Below, piece by piece: positions 1 through 5,333 of a DNA stretch of 5,333 nt (position 1 is its first letter; each line of letters opens with the position of its first letter). A program made the position numbers and the translations under genes. Origin of the DNA: Longimicrobiales bacterium (GTDB lineage: Bacteria > Gemmatimonadota > Gemmatimonadetes > Longimicrobiales > Gaopeijiaceae); contig JAKMDG010000113.1 in assembly GCA_022428035.1 (NCBI GenBank), forward strand, positions 1 to 5,333. The letters run 5' to 3'. A model generated the notes under the pieces. That model made no database searches. It was not told the origin of the DNA and saw only the letters and a program-made list of their open reading frames with translations.

Positions 1-15
1 GTAGCCGGCGACCAT
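1..15 (-). CDS. Start of a further operon gene, probably mnmG (partial)
   Basis: Only five codons are visible, reading M-V-A-G-Y, before the window ends. An ATG at 15-13 is preceded by a strong ribosome binding site (GGAGG, 8 bases away) and begins 29 bases after the mnmE stop, so a translated gene very likely starts here. MnmG (GidA), the FAD-dependent partner of MnmE, commonly follows mnmE, and its N-terminus usually has a few residues and then a Tyr/Phe-Asp start to the FAD-binding fold, which the visible residues would suit. The identity is inferred from position only; five residues cannot prove it. Confidence 0.45.
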
Positions 16-23
16 CTCGCACC

Positions 24-28
24 CCTCC
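24..28 (-). promoter_or_regulatory. Ribosome binding site for the gene starting at 15
   Basis: GGAGG (within GGAGGGG) on the minus strand lies 8 bases before the ATG at 15. It is the best Shine-Dalgarno match in the window and is the main support for a gene running off the left edge. Confidence 0.6.
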
Positions 29-44
29 GCTGGCTCCGTGACAG

Positions 45-1436
45 TCACTTTCCGATGCAGAACTCTCGGAAGACGACATCCAGAATGTCGTCGACAGTTA
101 CCGTACCCAGAAGCTCCTCCATCGCCAACTCCGCTGCACGCAGATGCGTTCCCGCAATCTCCGCCGGCAAACCGGAAGACAGTCCCTCGCGGAACGCCTC
201 GATCTCCGTGCGGGCCTGACGTATCGAACGCGACTGCCGTGCTCGAGTCAGCACCGGCATGGTCGGTTCCGAGGTGACCATGCGCCTGTACACGAGCTCT
301 GGCAAAACCTGCCGCAGTTGCGCCACACCAGCACCGGTCTCAACCGAGACAGGCACATACCCGCCAAGCCGCCGCGATCCTTCGTCACTCCCGGGACCCG
401 GGGGCTTCACCTCCGGTCCACCGAGGTCGGTCTTGGTACGCACCAGGACAATCGGCGCTGCCGCTGGCTTGTTCAGAAACGCCAGATCCTCCGGGCTTGG
501 TTCGTCGTCTGCTGGAATGCAGTACAGAACCACGTCGGCCCGACCGAGGTATCCCCTGGCGATCTCGATACCCATCTCTTCAATCTGTCCTGCGGGCTCA
601 CGTAGCCCTGCCGTATCGACCAGTCGAAACGGAAATCCCCCCATCTGGACTACCGCTTCAAGGGCGTCTCGTGTCGTCCCCGGCTCCTCCGTGACAATCG
701 CCCGCTGCTCTCCCAGTAGCGCGTTGTACAGGGATGACTTCCCGGCATTGGGCCGGCCAGCGAACACGGCCAAAGCTCCTTCGCGAAGGAGTTCGCCCTC
801 GGGCGCAGTCGCGAGAAGCGCGTCCAGGTCACCGAGCAGGACGACAGCCTCCTCCATGACCGTATCGATCGACACCGGAGGCTCATCCTCCTCTGGGAAG
901 TCAACATGGTGGGCGAGAAGAGCCTCGAGCCGTATCAATCGTTCACGTAGTTCGGATATCCTGCGTGACAGCCCTCGCTCCATCTGAACCAGAGCCGCCC
1001 GGTGCATCGCGCTGCTCCGCGCATGGATGAGGTCAGCGATCGCCTCCGCCTGAATCAGATCGAGCTTCCCTCGCAAATACGCTCGACGTGTGAATTCCCC
1101 GCGCTCCGCCCGTCGCGCACCCAGACGCTCACACGCGTCCACGACCAGTTCAGGAATCAGCCAACCACCGTGACAGGACAGTTCCACCATATCCTCACCG
1201 GTGTAGCTCTCCGGAGACACATACCGCGTGACCACCACGTCATCGATCAGGTCACCCGTATCCGGATCCAGCAGACGCCGAAGCGTGGCTATGCGAACCG
1301 CAGGCACATCGGCACGCTCATCGAGTAGAGCGCCCAGAACCGCGACGGCATCGGGCCCACTCAACCGAACCAGGGCAAGCGCGCCCACACCGGGCGGTGT
1401 CGACAGCGATACGATCGTGTCGACCTCCATCATCAT
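45..1436 (-). CDS. mnmE: tRNA uridine-5-carboxymethylaminomethyl modification GTPase MnmE
   Basis: MnmE (TrmE) is a cytosolic GTPase that works with MnmG to build the cmnm5 group on the wobble uridine (U34) of certain tRNAs, using a folate one-carbon unit and glycine or ammonia. The 463-residue length is normal for the family. The N-terminal folate-binding domain covers about residues 4-125, with the conserved TGEDMVELSCHGG stretch at 79-91. A helical domain follows, interrupted by the inserted GTPase domain: P-loop GRPNAGKSS at 227-235, TTRD at 254-257, DTAG at 274-277 and TKTD at 334-337. The last motif is an allowed [N/T]KxD form. A Pro/Gly-rich stretch follows at about 339-358. The protein ends FCIGK, with the catalytic Cys at 460. 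Three ATG codons lie in a row at the start; the third (1430) would be enough for the family N-terminus. The gene follows yidC by 27 bases with no terminator seen, so it is probably cotranscribed. Confidence 0.97.
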   Translation of the reverse strand: MMMEVDTIVSLSTPPGVGALALVRLSGPDAVAVLGALLDERADVPAVRIATLRRLLDPDTGDLIDDVVVTRYVSPESYTGEDMVELSCHGGWLIPELVVDACERLGARRAERGEFTRRAYLRGKLDLIQAEAIADLIHARSSAMHRAALVQMERGLSRRISELRERLIRLEALLAHHVDFPEEDEPPVSIDTVMEEAVVLLGDLDALLATAPEGELLREGALAVFAGRPNAGKSSLYNALLGEQRAIVTEEPGTTRDALEAVVQMGGFPFRLVDTAGLREPAGQIEEMGIEIARGYLGRADVVLYCIPADDEPSPEDLAFLNKPAAAPIVLVRTKTDLGGPEVKPPGPGSDEGSRRLGGYVPVSVETGAGVAQLRQVLPELVYRRMVTSEPTMPVLTRARQSRSIRQARTEIEAFREGLSSGLPAEIAGTHLRAAELAMEELLGTVTVDDILDVVFREFCIGK

Positions 1437-1463
1437 CTCGACAACGCGACCTCTCGCCGCAGC

Positions 1464-3185
1464 TTAATCGCTCACGGTCAGCGTGAGCGGCGGCCCCTGC
1501 TTCATGCGAGCCCGCTCTCGAGCGATCCAGATCTGTTGAGGAAGCGTAGCGATGTTCGCCGTCGCGTAATACAGATTCAGCCCACTCGCGAGATTCATGA
1601 ATATGAAGAGCATCATGGGGGGCATGATGTACATCATCATCTTCATCTGCGGGTTGTCCGTATCGATCGACCGCAGGCTGATCCACTGCATAAGAAACAT
1701 CGAGATCGCCAGCAGCACCGGAAGGATGTAGAACGGATCCTTCGCAGAGAGGTCGGGGAGCCACAGGAACGGCACACCGCGAAGCTCAATCGTATTTTGA
1801 AACACGAAGAAGAGCGCGATCAGCACCGGCCACGGCAGCAGCATGGGAAGACAGCCGGCCAGCGGATTGAAGCCGTGATCCTTATACAGCTTCATCATCT
1901 CTTTCTGCAGCTTCTCAGGCTTGTCCTTGTACTTGTCCTGGATCTGCTTCACGAGCGGCTGCACAGCCATGTTCCTCAGCTGTGCCTTCATTGCCTTGTG
2001 GTTCAGCGGGAACAGCACGACCCGCATCATCACCCCGAAGACCACCAGCACCCACCCGTAACCCATGCTGAACTGCGTGTGCAGGAAGGTCAGAACCGTC
2101 ATGATGATGGACACGAACGGTCGAATAATCGGCCGGAAGAAGCGCCACCCATACGGGTTCACCTCTTCCATGTCGTCGCCCAGCGAGGAGAGCAGCGCGT
2201 ACTGCTGCGGGCCCATGAACAGGCGGTACGAGTAGGTCTCCCCCTCGGACACAGTGCGGGCCGCTCCAATCCGCACCCGTTCCGGCAACTCTCCCGGCCG
2301 CACGAGTAACCCACCGAGATACCCGGTGTCGTCCACCGCTTCATCGGCAGAGCCCGACAACAACGCCGTGACGAAGAATTTGCTTCTCAACGCCGCCCAG
2401 ATCAGCGGACCCTCAACAACCTCCACATCGGCCTTGTCGAGTAAGGTCGAGCGGATGCCGTCCTGCAGGTGGTTGTAGACGTACGCCATCGACCTCTGCT
2501 CCAGTGCAGAGTCGGCCTCGGCGTAGGCCAAGCCTTCACCAAGGTCCGTCACCAGTAACGCGCGGTCGACTCCGCTCAGTGAACCACTGACGCCTAGCGT
2601 GTACTCATCCGGATCGAACGCGTACTCCACCCTGAACCTGAAGTCACTCGTTGGGTGCTCGTAGACAAAGGCGAGCGTCTGCGGCCCATCGCCCGAGCTC
2701 AGGCGAAGTCCCTCTTCAGGCTCGACGGTGAAGGCCACACCGGACAAGTCCACCGTGTCCTGACCCACGACTACCTTGCTGCCCAGGTAGGGTGAGGCCC
2801 CATCGGGCACCACCTGAACCGGTCCATCCCGGTTGATTGCCCCGAACTCCAGTAGCTCTCCCGACGTCAGCCGAGCGCCCAACGTCGTGAACCGGTACCG
2901 GTACCGCGGCCCTTCCACCACCACGTCCACCAGGGGCACGACCTCGGGAGCCTGCCCCGCTTCCTGCACAAGGGCCTGATCCGCTAGAACCGTCGGCTGC
3001 GCCTCATTCGTGGTCGACCCAGCCACGTCCCGCGGGAGAGCCGAAGAGCCTGAGGTACCGGCGCCTGCAGAGTCCGACGCTACCCCAGCGTCCTCCACTA
3101 CAGGAGGCGGGAAGAGCCGATTCGTGCCCACGAGAACCGCGAGCATCAGAGAAACGGCCAGAAGAAAGCGAGCTTCGGTCTTCAT
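1464..3185 (-). CDS. yidC: Membrane protein insertase YidC
   Basis: YidC inserts and folds inner-membrane proteins, alone or with the Sec translocon. At 573 residues this is the long Gram-negative type. A first membrane segment lies at about 6-24, then a Pro/Ser/Ala-rich linker to about 80, and a beta-rich periplasmic domain at about 85-335. The conserved insertase core follows: an amphipathic helix near 350-370, a membrane segment at 374-394 carrying the groove arginine R388, a charged cytoplasmic helical hairpin at about 395-438, and further membrane segments near 444-467, 483-503 and 514-553. Conserved pieces include NPLAGCLPMLL (440-450), DPFYILP (483-489) and SGLNLYY (534-540). Residues 514-530 contain eight Met. 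The C-tail is short, without the long basic tail seen in some relatives. The ATG overlaps the yidD stop as TGATG. No Shine-Dalgarno is visible, so translation is probably coupled to yidD. Confidence 0.97.
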   Translation of the reverse strand: MKTEARFLLAVSLMLAVLVGTNRLFPPPVVEDAGVASDSAGAGTSGSSALPRDVAGSTTNEAQPTVLADQALVQEAGQAPEVVPLVDVVVEGPRYRYRFTTLGARLTSGELLEFGAINRDGPVQVVPDGASPYLGSKVVVGQDTVDLSGVAFTVEPEEGLRLSSGDGPQTLAFVYEHPTSDFRFRVEYAFDPDEYTLGVSGSLSGVDRALLVTDLGEGLAYAEADSALEQRSMAYVYNHLQDGIRSTLLDKADVEVVEGPLIWAALRSKFFVTALLSGSADEAVDDTGYLGGLLVRPGELPERVRIGAARTVSEGETYSYRLFMGPQQYALLSSLGDDMEEVNPYGWRFFRPIIRPFVSIIMTVLTFLHTQFSMGYGWVLVVFGVMMRVVLFPLNHKAMKAQLRNMAVQPLVKQIQDKYKDKPEKLQKEMMKLYKDHGFNPLAGCLPMLLPWPVLIALFFVFQNTIELRGVPFLWLPDLSAKDPFYILPVLLAISMFLMQWISLRSIDTDNPQMKMMMYIMPPMMLFIFMNLASGLNLYYATANIATLPQQIWIARERARMKQGPPLTLTVSD

Positions 3186-3472
3186 CAGGACATCAGACGA
3201 TTGAGCCGGACTCTCTCGGTACGATCCTCGAGCGTCCGATATTCATGAGTGTGTGAGGCAGGGACCGGATCGAAACCCTGCCCACCCCAAGGATGACAGC
3301 GGCCGATTCGCCGAATCGCGAGCCAGCTTCCACGACGCGCCCCATGCACCTGCAGCGCCTCGATCGCGTAGAACGAACACGATGGCGTGAACCGGCAGGA
3401 CGCCGGCGTCCACGGTGAAACGGCCGCTTGATACAATCGGACGATACCGATCAGCAGACGCCGGAGCACCAC
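3185..3472 (-). CDS. yidD: Membrane protein insertion efficiency factor YidD
   Basis: YidD is a small membrane-associated protein that assists YidC-dependent insertion, and it typically lies between rnpA and yidC, as here. The 95 residues hold the family pattern: an N-terminal amphipathic helix with LYQAAVSP (13-20), the Cys-containing SCRFTPSCSFYAIEAL (25-40), GSWLAIRRIGRCHP (48-61) and GGQGFDPVP (63-71), which matches the usual GG-x-DPVP ending. The charged tail from about 74 is variable. The start is uncertain between two adjacent GTG codons at 3472 and 3469: GGAGG at 3478-3474 is 1 base from the first and 4 from the second, so 3469 is slightly favoured by spacing. The start overlaps the end of rnpA by 22 bases, and the stop overlaps the yidC start by one base. 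Confidence 0.95.
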   Translation of the reverse strand: MVLRRLLIGIVRLYQAAVSPWTPASCRFTPSCSFYAIEALQVHGARRGSWLAIRRIGRCHPWGGQGFDPVPASHTHEYRTLEDRTERVRLNRLMS

Positions 3473-3999
3473 GCCTCCACCGCTGACATCACCTCTGCTT
3501 CCAGCACCGCATAGTCTGCTTCATACGCCCTGCGCCTGGCCCGAAGCAGCACGTCCGAAGGCCGGCCCGCCTCACGTAGTGCCAGCATGGCACGTCGGCG
3601 ACCGATCTCACGAAGCCGACGTTTCACGAGATTCCGTTCCACGATCGAGTGCCGATGCTTCGGAACGATAAGCCCCAGACGGGAACGCGAAACGGGAGAA
3701 GCGGCGAAGAAGACATCCAGATGTCTTGTCCTCTTCCGCTCCCCCCGATCGAGTAACTCACGAATCTCAGACCCCAGCCGAATCCGCGCGCCTCGCGGGA
3801 GCGCCTCGACCCGGTCCGGGACCGGGCGGCCTACTTGCCGCCGGTCTTGACGACGAGCTGCGCCCGTCCGCGGTTCCGACGGCGGTTCAGTGTCCTGCGT
3901 CCGCCTGCCGTCTTCATGCGAGCGCGGAACCCGTGCTTGTTCACCCGCTTGCGGTTGCGCGGCTTGTATGTCGGCTTCATTACTGCCAGCCCGATTCAT
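3451..3999 (-). CDS. rnpA: RNase P protein component with N-terminal extension overlapping rpmH
   Basis: RnpA is the protein subunit of RNase P, which binds the catalytic RNA and helps remove 5' leaders from tRNA precursors. The conserved core starts near residue 66: LPRGARIRLGSEI at 67-79, the beta segment LDVFF at 94-98, LGLIVPKH at 108-115, the RNR-type basic motif ERNLVKRRLREI at 121-132, and a C-terminal DVLLRARRRAYEADYAVLEAE part at 149-169. A normal RnpA is about 110-130 residues; this frame gives 182. Residues 1-65 form a Gln/Pro/Gly/Arg-rich extension, of which about 7-57 are read from the rpmH DNA in another frame. The start at 3999 was chosen because the frame has no ATG, GTG or TTG between there and the core; only ATA, ATT and one CTG (codon 75, already inside the core) occur. 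Thermus has a comparable rnpA enclosing rpmH. The function is secure; the exact start is inferred. Confidence 0.9.
   Translation of the reverse strand: MNRAGSNEADIQAAQPQAGEQARVPRSHEDGRRTQDTEPPSEPRTGAARRQDRRQVGRPVPDRVEALPRGARIRLGSEIRELLDRGERKRTRHLDVFFAASPVSRSRLGLIVPKHRHSIVERNLVKRRLREIGRRRAMLALREAGRPSDVLLRARRRAYEADYAVLEAEVMSAVEAWCSGVC
3474..3478 (-). promoter_or_regulatory. Ribosome binding site of yidD
   Basis: GGAGG on the minus strand sits inside the last codons of rnpA. It favours the GTG at 3469 (4-base gap) over the GTG at 3472 (1-base gap) as the yidD start, though both gaps are short. Confidence 0.5.
3810..3826 (-). repeat. GC-rich hairpin just after the rpmH stop, inside rnpA
   Basis: A perfect inverted repeat has 8-base arms (CCCGGTCC and GGACCGGG) around one central base; as RNA it would fold as about 7 pairs with a 3-base loop. 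It begins 4 bases after the rpmH TAG on the minus strand. No T-run follows, so it is not a classical terminator. It could slow or partly stop transcription, or protect the 3' end of rpmH message, and so lower rnpA output relative to L34. The structure is seen; the role is inferred. Confidence 0.6.
3831..3980 (-). CDS. rpmH: 50S ribosomal protein L34
   Basis: L34 is a very small, very basic protein of the large ribosomal subunit that binds 23S rRNA. The 49-residue translation is typical throughout: it starts MKPTYKPRNRKRVNKHGF, continues RARMKTAGGRRTLNRRRNRGR and ends with LVVKTGGK, rich in Arg and Lys with the invariant HGF and RM-T-GGR elements. It is the first gene of the minus-strand cluster and lies divergent to dnaA, its usual place. 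The whole gene lies within the rnpA frame, which is offset by one base and starts 19 bases upstream. There is no good Shine-Dalgarno before the ATG; only a G-rich patch (GGGCTGG) about 5 bases away. Confidence 0.97.
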   Translation of the reverse strand: MKPTYKPRNRKRVNKHGFRARMKTAGGRRTLNRRRNRGRAQLVVKTGGK

Positions 4000-4030
4000 T
4001 GGTTGTACTGCGTTTAGAGACGAGCTTGGA

Positions 4031-4060
4031 AAGATAGCTCGCAGCGCACAAAATGGTCAA
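4031..4060 (-). promoter_or_regulatory. Predicted sigma70-type promoter of the rpmH/rnpA operon
   Basis: On the minus strand TTGACC (4060-4055, five of six matches to TTGACA) is followed after 18 bases by TATCTT (4036-4031, four of six matches to TATAAT). Transcription would start near 4024, leaving a leader of only about 25 bases before the rnpA ATG at 3999 and about 44 before the rpmH ATG. The position directly upstream of the operon supports it. It has not been tested. Confidence 0.6.
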
Positions 4061-4117
4061 CGCTCTGGCCGTGGAAGTGCTACGAAAGCCCTTTGATTCG
4101 GGGCCTTTTCGGGCGTT

Positions 4118-4146
4118 TTGACATTTCCAGAAAGCCTCTGTAGGTT
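4118..4146 (+). promoter_or_regulatory. Predicted sigma70-type promoter of dnaA
   Basis: A perfect TTGACA at 4118-4123 is followed by exactly 17 bases and TAGGTT at 4141-4146 (four of six matches to TATAAT). Transcription would begin near 4153 and leave a leader of about 137 bases before the dnaA ATG. Two copies of TTCGGG, 11 bases apart (4097 and 4108), sit directly upstream of the -35 element. Confidence 0.6.
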
Positions 4147-4152
4147 CGACGC

Positions 4153-4179
4153 CCCTCGGGAAAATCGAGGCTCTCTCGA
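4153..4179 (+). repeat. Overlapping inverted repeats early in the dnaA leader
   Basis: CCTCG (4153-4157) can pair with CGAGG (4166-4170), or TCGAG (4165-4169) can pair with CTCGA (4175-4179). The two short stems share bases and exclude one another. Both arms are only 5 bases, so this may be chance in GC-rich DNA. Confidence 0.3.
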
Positions 4180-4244
4180 GACCCTGTCCACGACCTGAGA
4201 AAGCGCGCAGCGATGCCCTGTCGTTCAACCCGCTTCGCGTCAGC

Positions 4245-4259
4245 CGGTTCTTCGAACCG
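4245..4259 (+). repeat. Small hairpin upstream of the dnaA ribosome binding site
   Basis: CGGTTC (4245-4250) and GAACCG (4254-4259) form a perfect 6-base stem with a TTC loop, ending 30 bases before the dnaA start. It could be an operator half-site pair or an RNA hairpin in the leader; no T-run follows, so it is not a terminator. Confidence 0.4.
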
Positions 4260-4278
4260 CGGCCACGAAATGGGAATC

Positions 4279-4282
4279 AGGA
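4279..4282 (+). promoter_or_regulatory. Ribosome binding site of dnaA
   Basis: AGGA lies 7 bases before the ATG at 4290, good spacing. The earlier ATG at 4270 is in a different frame, so this site fixes the dnaA start. Confidence 0.65.
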
Positions 4283-4289
4283 CCACAGT

Positions 4290-5333
4290 ATGGAGCTGAG
4301 CGCACAGGACCTCTGGGCATCCATTCGCGAGTCCGTCCGCGAACGAGTTCCGGGGCATGCGTTCCAGACGTGGGTCGCTGGCGCCCGATGTGTTGCCGTT
4401 TCCGCGGACGAGATCATTGTCGAGGCTCAGAGTCCGTTCCACGCGGAATGGCTCGAGGACAAGTATGGCGAATTCATCGCAGAGGCTGCGAAAACCGCCC
4501 TTGGGCGCGAGGTCGCCCTCACGGTGCGTGCCGCTCCGTCCGTCAGTGAGAACCCTGTCCCGTCGGTTCGAGTCGACGGACCCGCCGATGCCTTTGCCGG
4601 GCCCACCCAGACCACGAGCGCGAGTCGATCCAACATTGAGCACTCCGGATCTGTATTCTCGCCGACTGTGGCGTCGCAGCAGCCGACACGCCCTGCTCCC
4701 GTTCTGGATCCGGGTCTGTTCAGCCGATACACCTTCGATCGATTTGTCGTCGGCGGTAACAACCAGTTAGCCGATGCAGCAGGGCGCGCGGTCGCAGACA
4801 GTCCGGGCCAGCTCTACAACCCACTGTTTCTGTACGGCGGAGTTGGCCTGGGCAAGACACACCTCATGCACGCCATCGGTCACGCGGCGCTTCAGGTCCA
4901 GCCCAATCGTCGCGTCGCCTACGTCTCGTCCGAACAGTTCACGAACGAGCTGATCCAGGCGATCCGCAGGGGGGCAACCGATCGTTTTCGCGCTCGGTAT
5001 CGCGAGATCGACCTGCTCCTGGTCGACGACATTCACTTCCTGAAGGGCAAAGAAAGCACTCAGGAAGAATTCTTCCACACGTTCAACGCCCTGTATGACG
5101 CACAGCGTCAGATCGTCGTCACCTCTGATCGGCCTCCGCGTGACATGGAAGGGCTGGAGCAGCGACTGGTCTCGCGATTCGAATGGGGCCTCGTCGTGGA
5201 CCTGCGCCCCCCGGACTACGAAACCCGGATGGCCATCCTCCGAACCAAGGCCGAGGATGAGGGTCTCGCCTTGGACGACGAAGTAATCGACTACATCGCT
5301 CATGCCTGCTCTTCGTCCGTTCGAGAGCTCGAG
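4290..5333 (+). CDS. dnaA: Chromosomal replication initiator DnaA (3' end outside the window)
   Basis: DnaA binds DnaA boxes at oriC, forms an ATP-dependent filament, opens the DNA and helps load the replicative helicase. The visible 348 codons read without a stop to the window end. Domain I covers about 1-78, with LW near the start, the FQTWV element at 25-29 and FHAEWLEDKYG at 50-60. A Ser/Pro/Thr-rich linker (domain II) runs from about 79 to 142. The AAA+ domain starts with FSRYTFDRFVVGGNNQLA (144-161) and carries Walker A GGVGLGKT at 183-190, Walker B LLLVDD at 242-247, sensor-1 region VVTSD at 276-280 and the box VII sequence RLVSRFEWGL (292-301) with arginine finger R296. The frame ends at SSVRELE, so the rest of the AAA+ lid and the DNA-binding domain IV lie beyond the edge. 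The gene is divergent from rpmH, as in many bacteria, and has its own predicted promoter. Confidence 0.97.
   Translation, partial: MELSAQDLWASIRESVRERVPGHAFQTWVAGARCVAVSADEIIVEAQSPFHAEWLEDKYGEFIAEAAKTALGREVALTVRAAPSVSENPVPSVRVDGPADAFAGPTQTTSASRSNIEHSGSVFSPTVASQQPTRPAPVLDPGLFSRYTFDRFVVGGNNQLADAAGRAVADSPGQLYNPLFLYGGVGLGKTHLMHAIGHAALQVQPNRRVAYVSSEQFTNELIQAIRRGATDRFRARYREIDLLLVDDIHFLKGKESTQEEFFHTFNALYDAQRQIVVTSDRPPRDMEGLEQRLVSRFEWGLVVDLRPPDYETRMAILRTKAEDEGLALDDEVIDYIAHACSSSVRELE

Larger units (their letters stand above)
4000..4289. other. Divergent control region between rnpA/rpmH and dnaA
   Basis: This 290-base stretch holds no credible gene. It contains one predicted promoter on each strand, the dnaA leader with inverted repeats, and the dnaA ribosome binding site. 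I looked for DnaA boxes (TTATCCACA and close variants on both strands). I found only one poor match, CTGTCCACG at 4184-4192 (6 of 9), and no clearly AT-rich unwinding segment, so this gap does not look like a complete oriC. Confidence 0.7.

Noticed and set aside
259..987. Open plus-strand frame of 242 codons antisense to mnmE
   Set aside because: It is Ser/Arg-rich low-complexity sequence opposite the well-conserved MnmE GTPase domain; a coding shadow.
334..1450. Degenerate NKxD motif (TKTD) in MnmE as a sign of an inactive GTPase
   Set aside because: Thr in place of Asn is an accepted variant of this motif, and the P-loop, DTAG and the C-terminal catalytic Cys are intact.
1600..1680. Met-rich run near the YidC C-terminus (eight Met in 17 residues)
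   Set aside because: Met-rich sequence before the last membrane segment is common in YidC homologues.
1536..2309. Open plus-strand frame of 257 codons antisense to yidC
   Set aside because: The His/Gln/Arg-rich composition is what the complement of Met-, Lys- and Leu-rich yidC codons gives. There is no domain.
3825..3860. Programmed -1 frameshift from rpmH into the rnpA frame as an alternative way to express RnpA
   Set aside because: No slippery heptamer is present before the rpmH stop, and an L34-RnpA fusion would be unexpected; the upstream ATG is a simpler explanation.
4184..4192. Possible DnaA box CTGTCCACG
   Set aside because: It has three mismatches to TTATCCACA, including the last position, and no companion sites nearby.
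3980..4228. Minus-strand frame of 82 codons upstream of rpmH, ending just at the rpmH start
   Set aside because: It spans both predicted promoters, has no recognisable motif or ribosome binding site, and its start lies in the dnaA leader.
4767..5303. Open frame of 178 codons on the minus strand with a protein-like composition
   Set aside because: It lies fully antisense to the conserved AAA+ domain of dnaA. Such frames arise from codon bias in GC-rich genes, and no family motif is seen.

Overview
The window carries the conserved dnaA neighbourhood of a bacterial chromosome. One minus-strand cluster reads rpmH (ribosomal protein L34), rnpA (RNase P protein), yidD, yidC, mnmE, and then the first codons of a further gene, probably mnmG, at the left edge. 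On the plus strand dnaA points away from this cluster and is cut by the right edge of the window. The sequence is GC-rich, with strong G/C preference at third codon positions. The gene order and protein sequences show a Gram-negative-type bacterium: YidC has a large periplasmic domain. I lean towards Gemmatimonadota or a related phylum, but that is an impression and was not tested by any search.

Layout: 1-15 start of a probable mnmG (-); 45-1436 mnmE (-); 1464-3185 yidC (-); 3185-3472 yidD (-); 3451-3999 rnpA (-); 3831-3980 rpmH (-), lying wholly inside rnpA in another frame; 4000-4289 control region with two divergent promoters; 4290-5333 dnaA (+), partial. The minus-strand genes overlap or are separated by less than 30 bases, so they look like one operon. 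It supplies a ribosomal protein, the tRNA-processing RNase P protein, the YidD/YidC membrane-protein insertion pair and a tRNA wobble-uridine modification enzyme.

The most notable point is the rpmH/rnpA arrangement. The RNase P protein frame has no ATG, GTG or TTG codon between its conserved core and an ATG at 3999, which is 19 bases upstream of the rpmH start. If that ATG is used, RnpA has an N-terminal extension of about 65 residues, mostly encoded by the rpmH DNA read in another frame. This is the nested layout known from Thermus. A strong GC hairpin sits 4 bases after the rpmH stop, also inside rnpA. I saw no mobile element, CRISPR array, tRNA or rRNA gene, and no convincing DnaA-box cluster.
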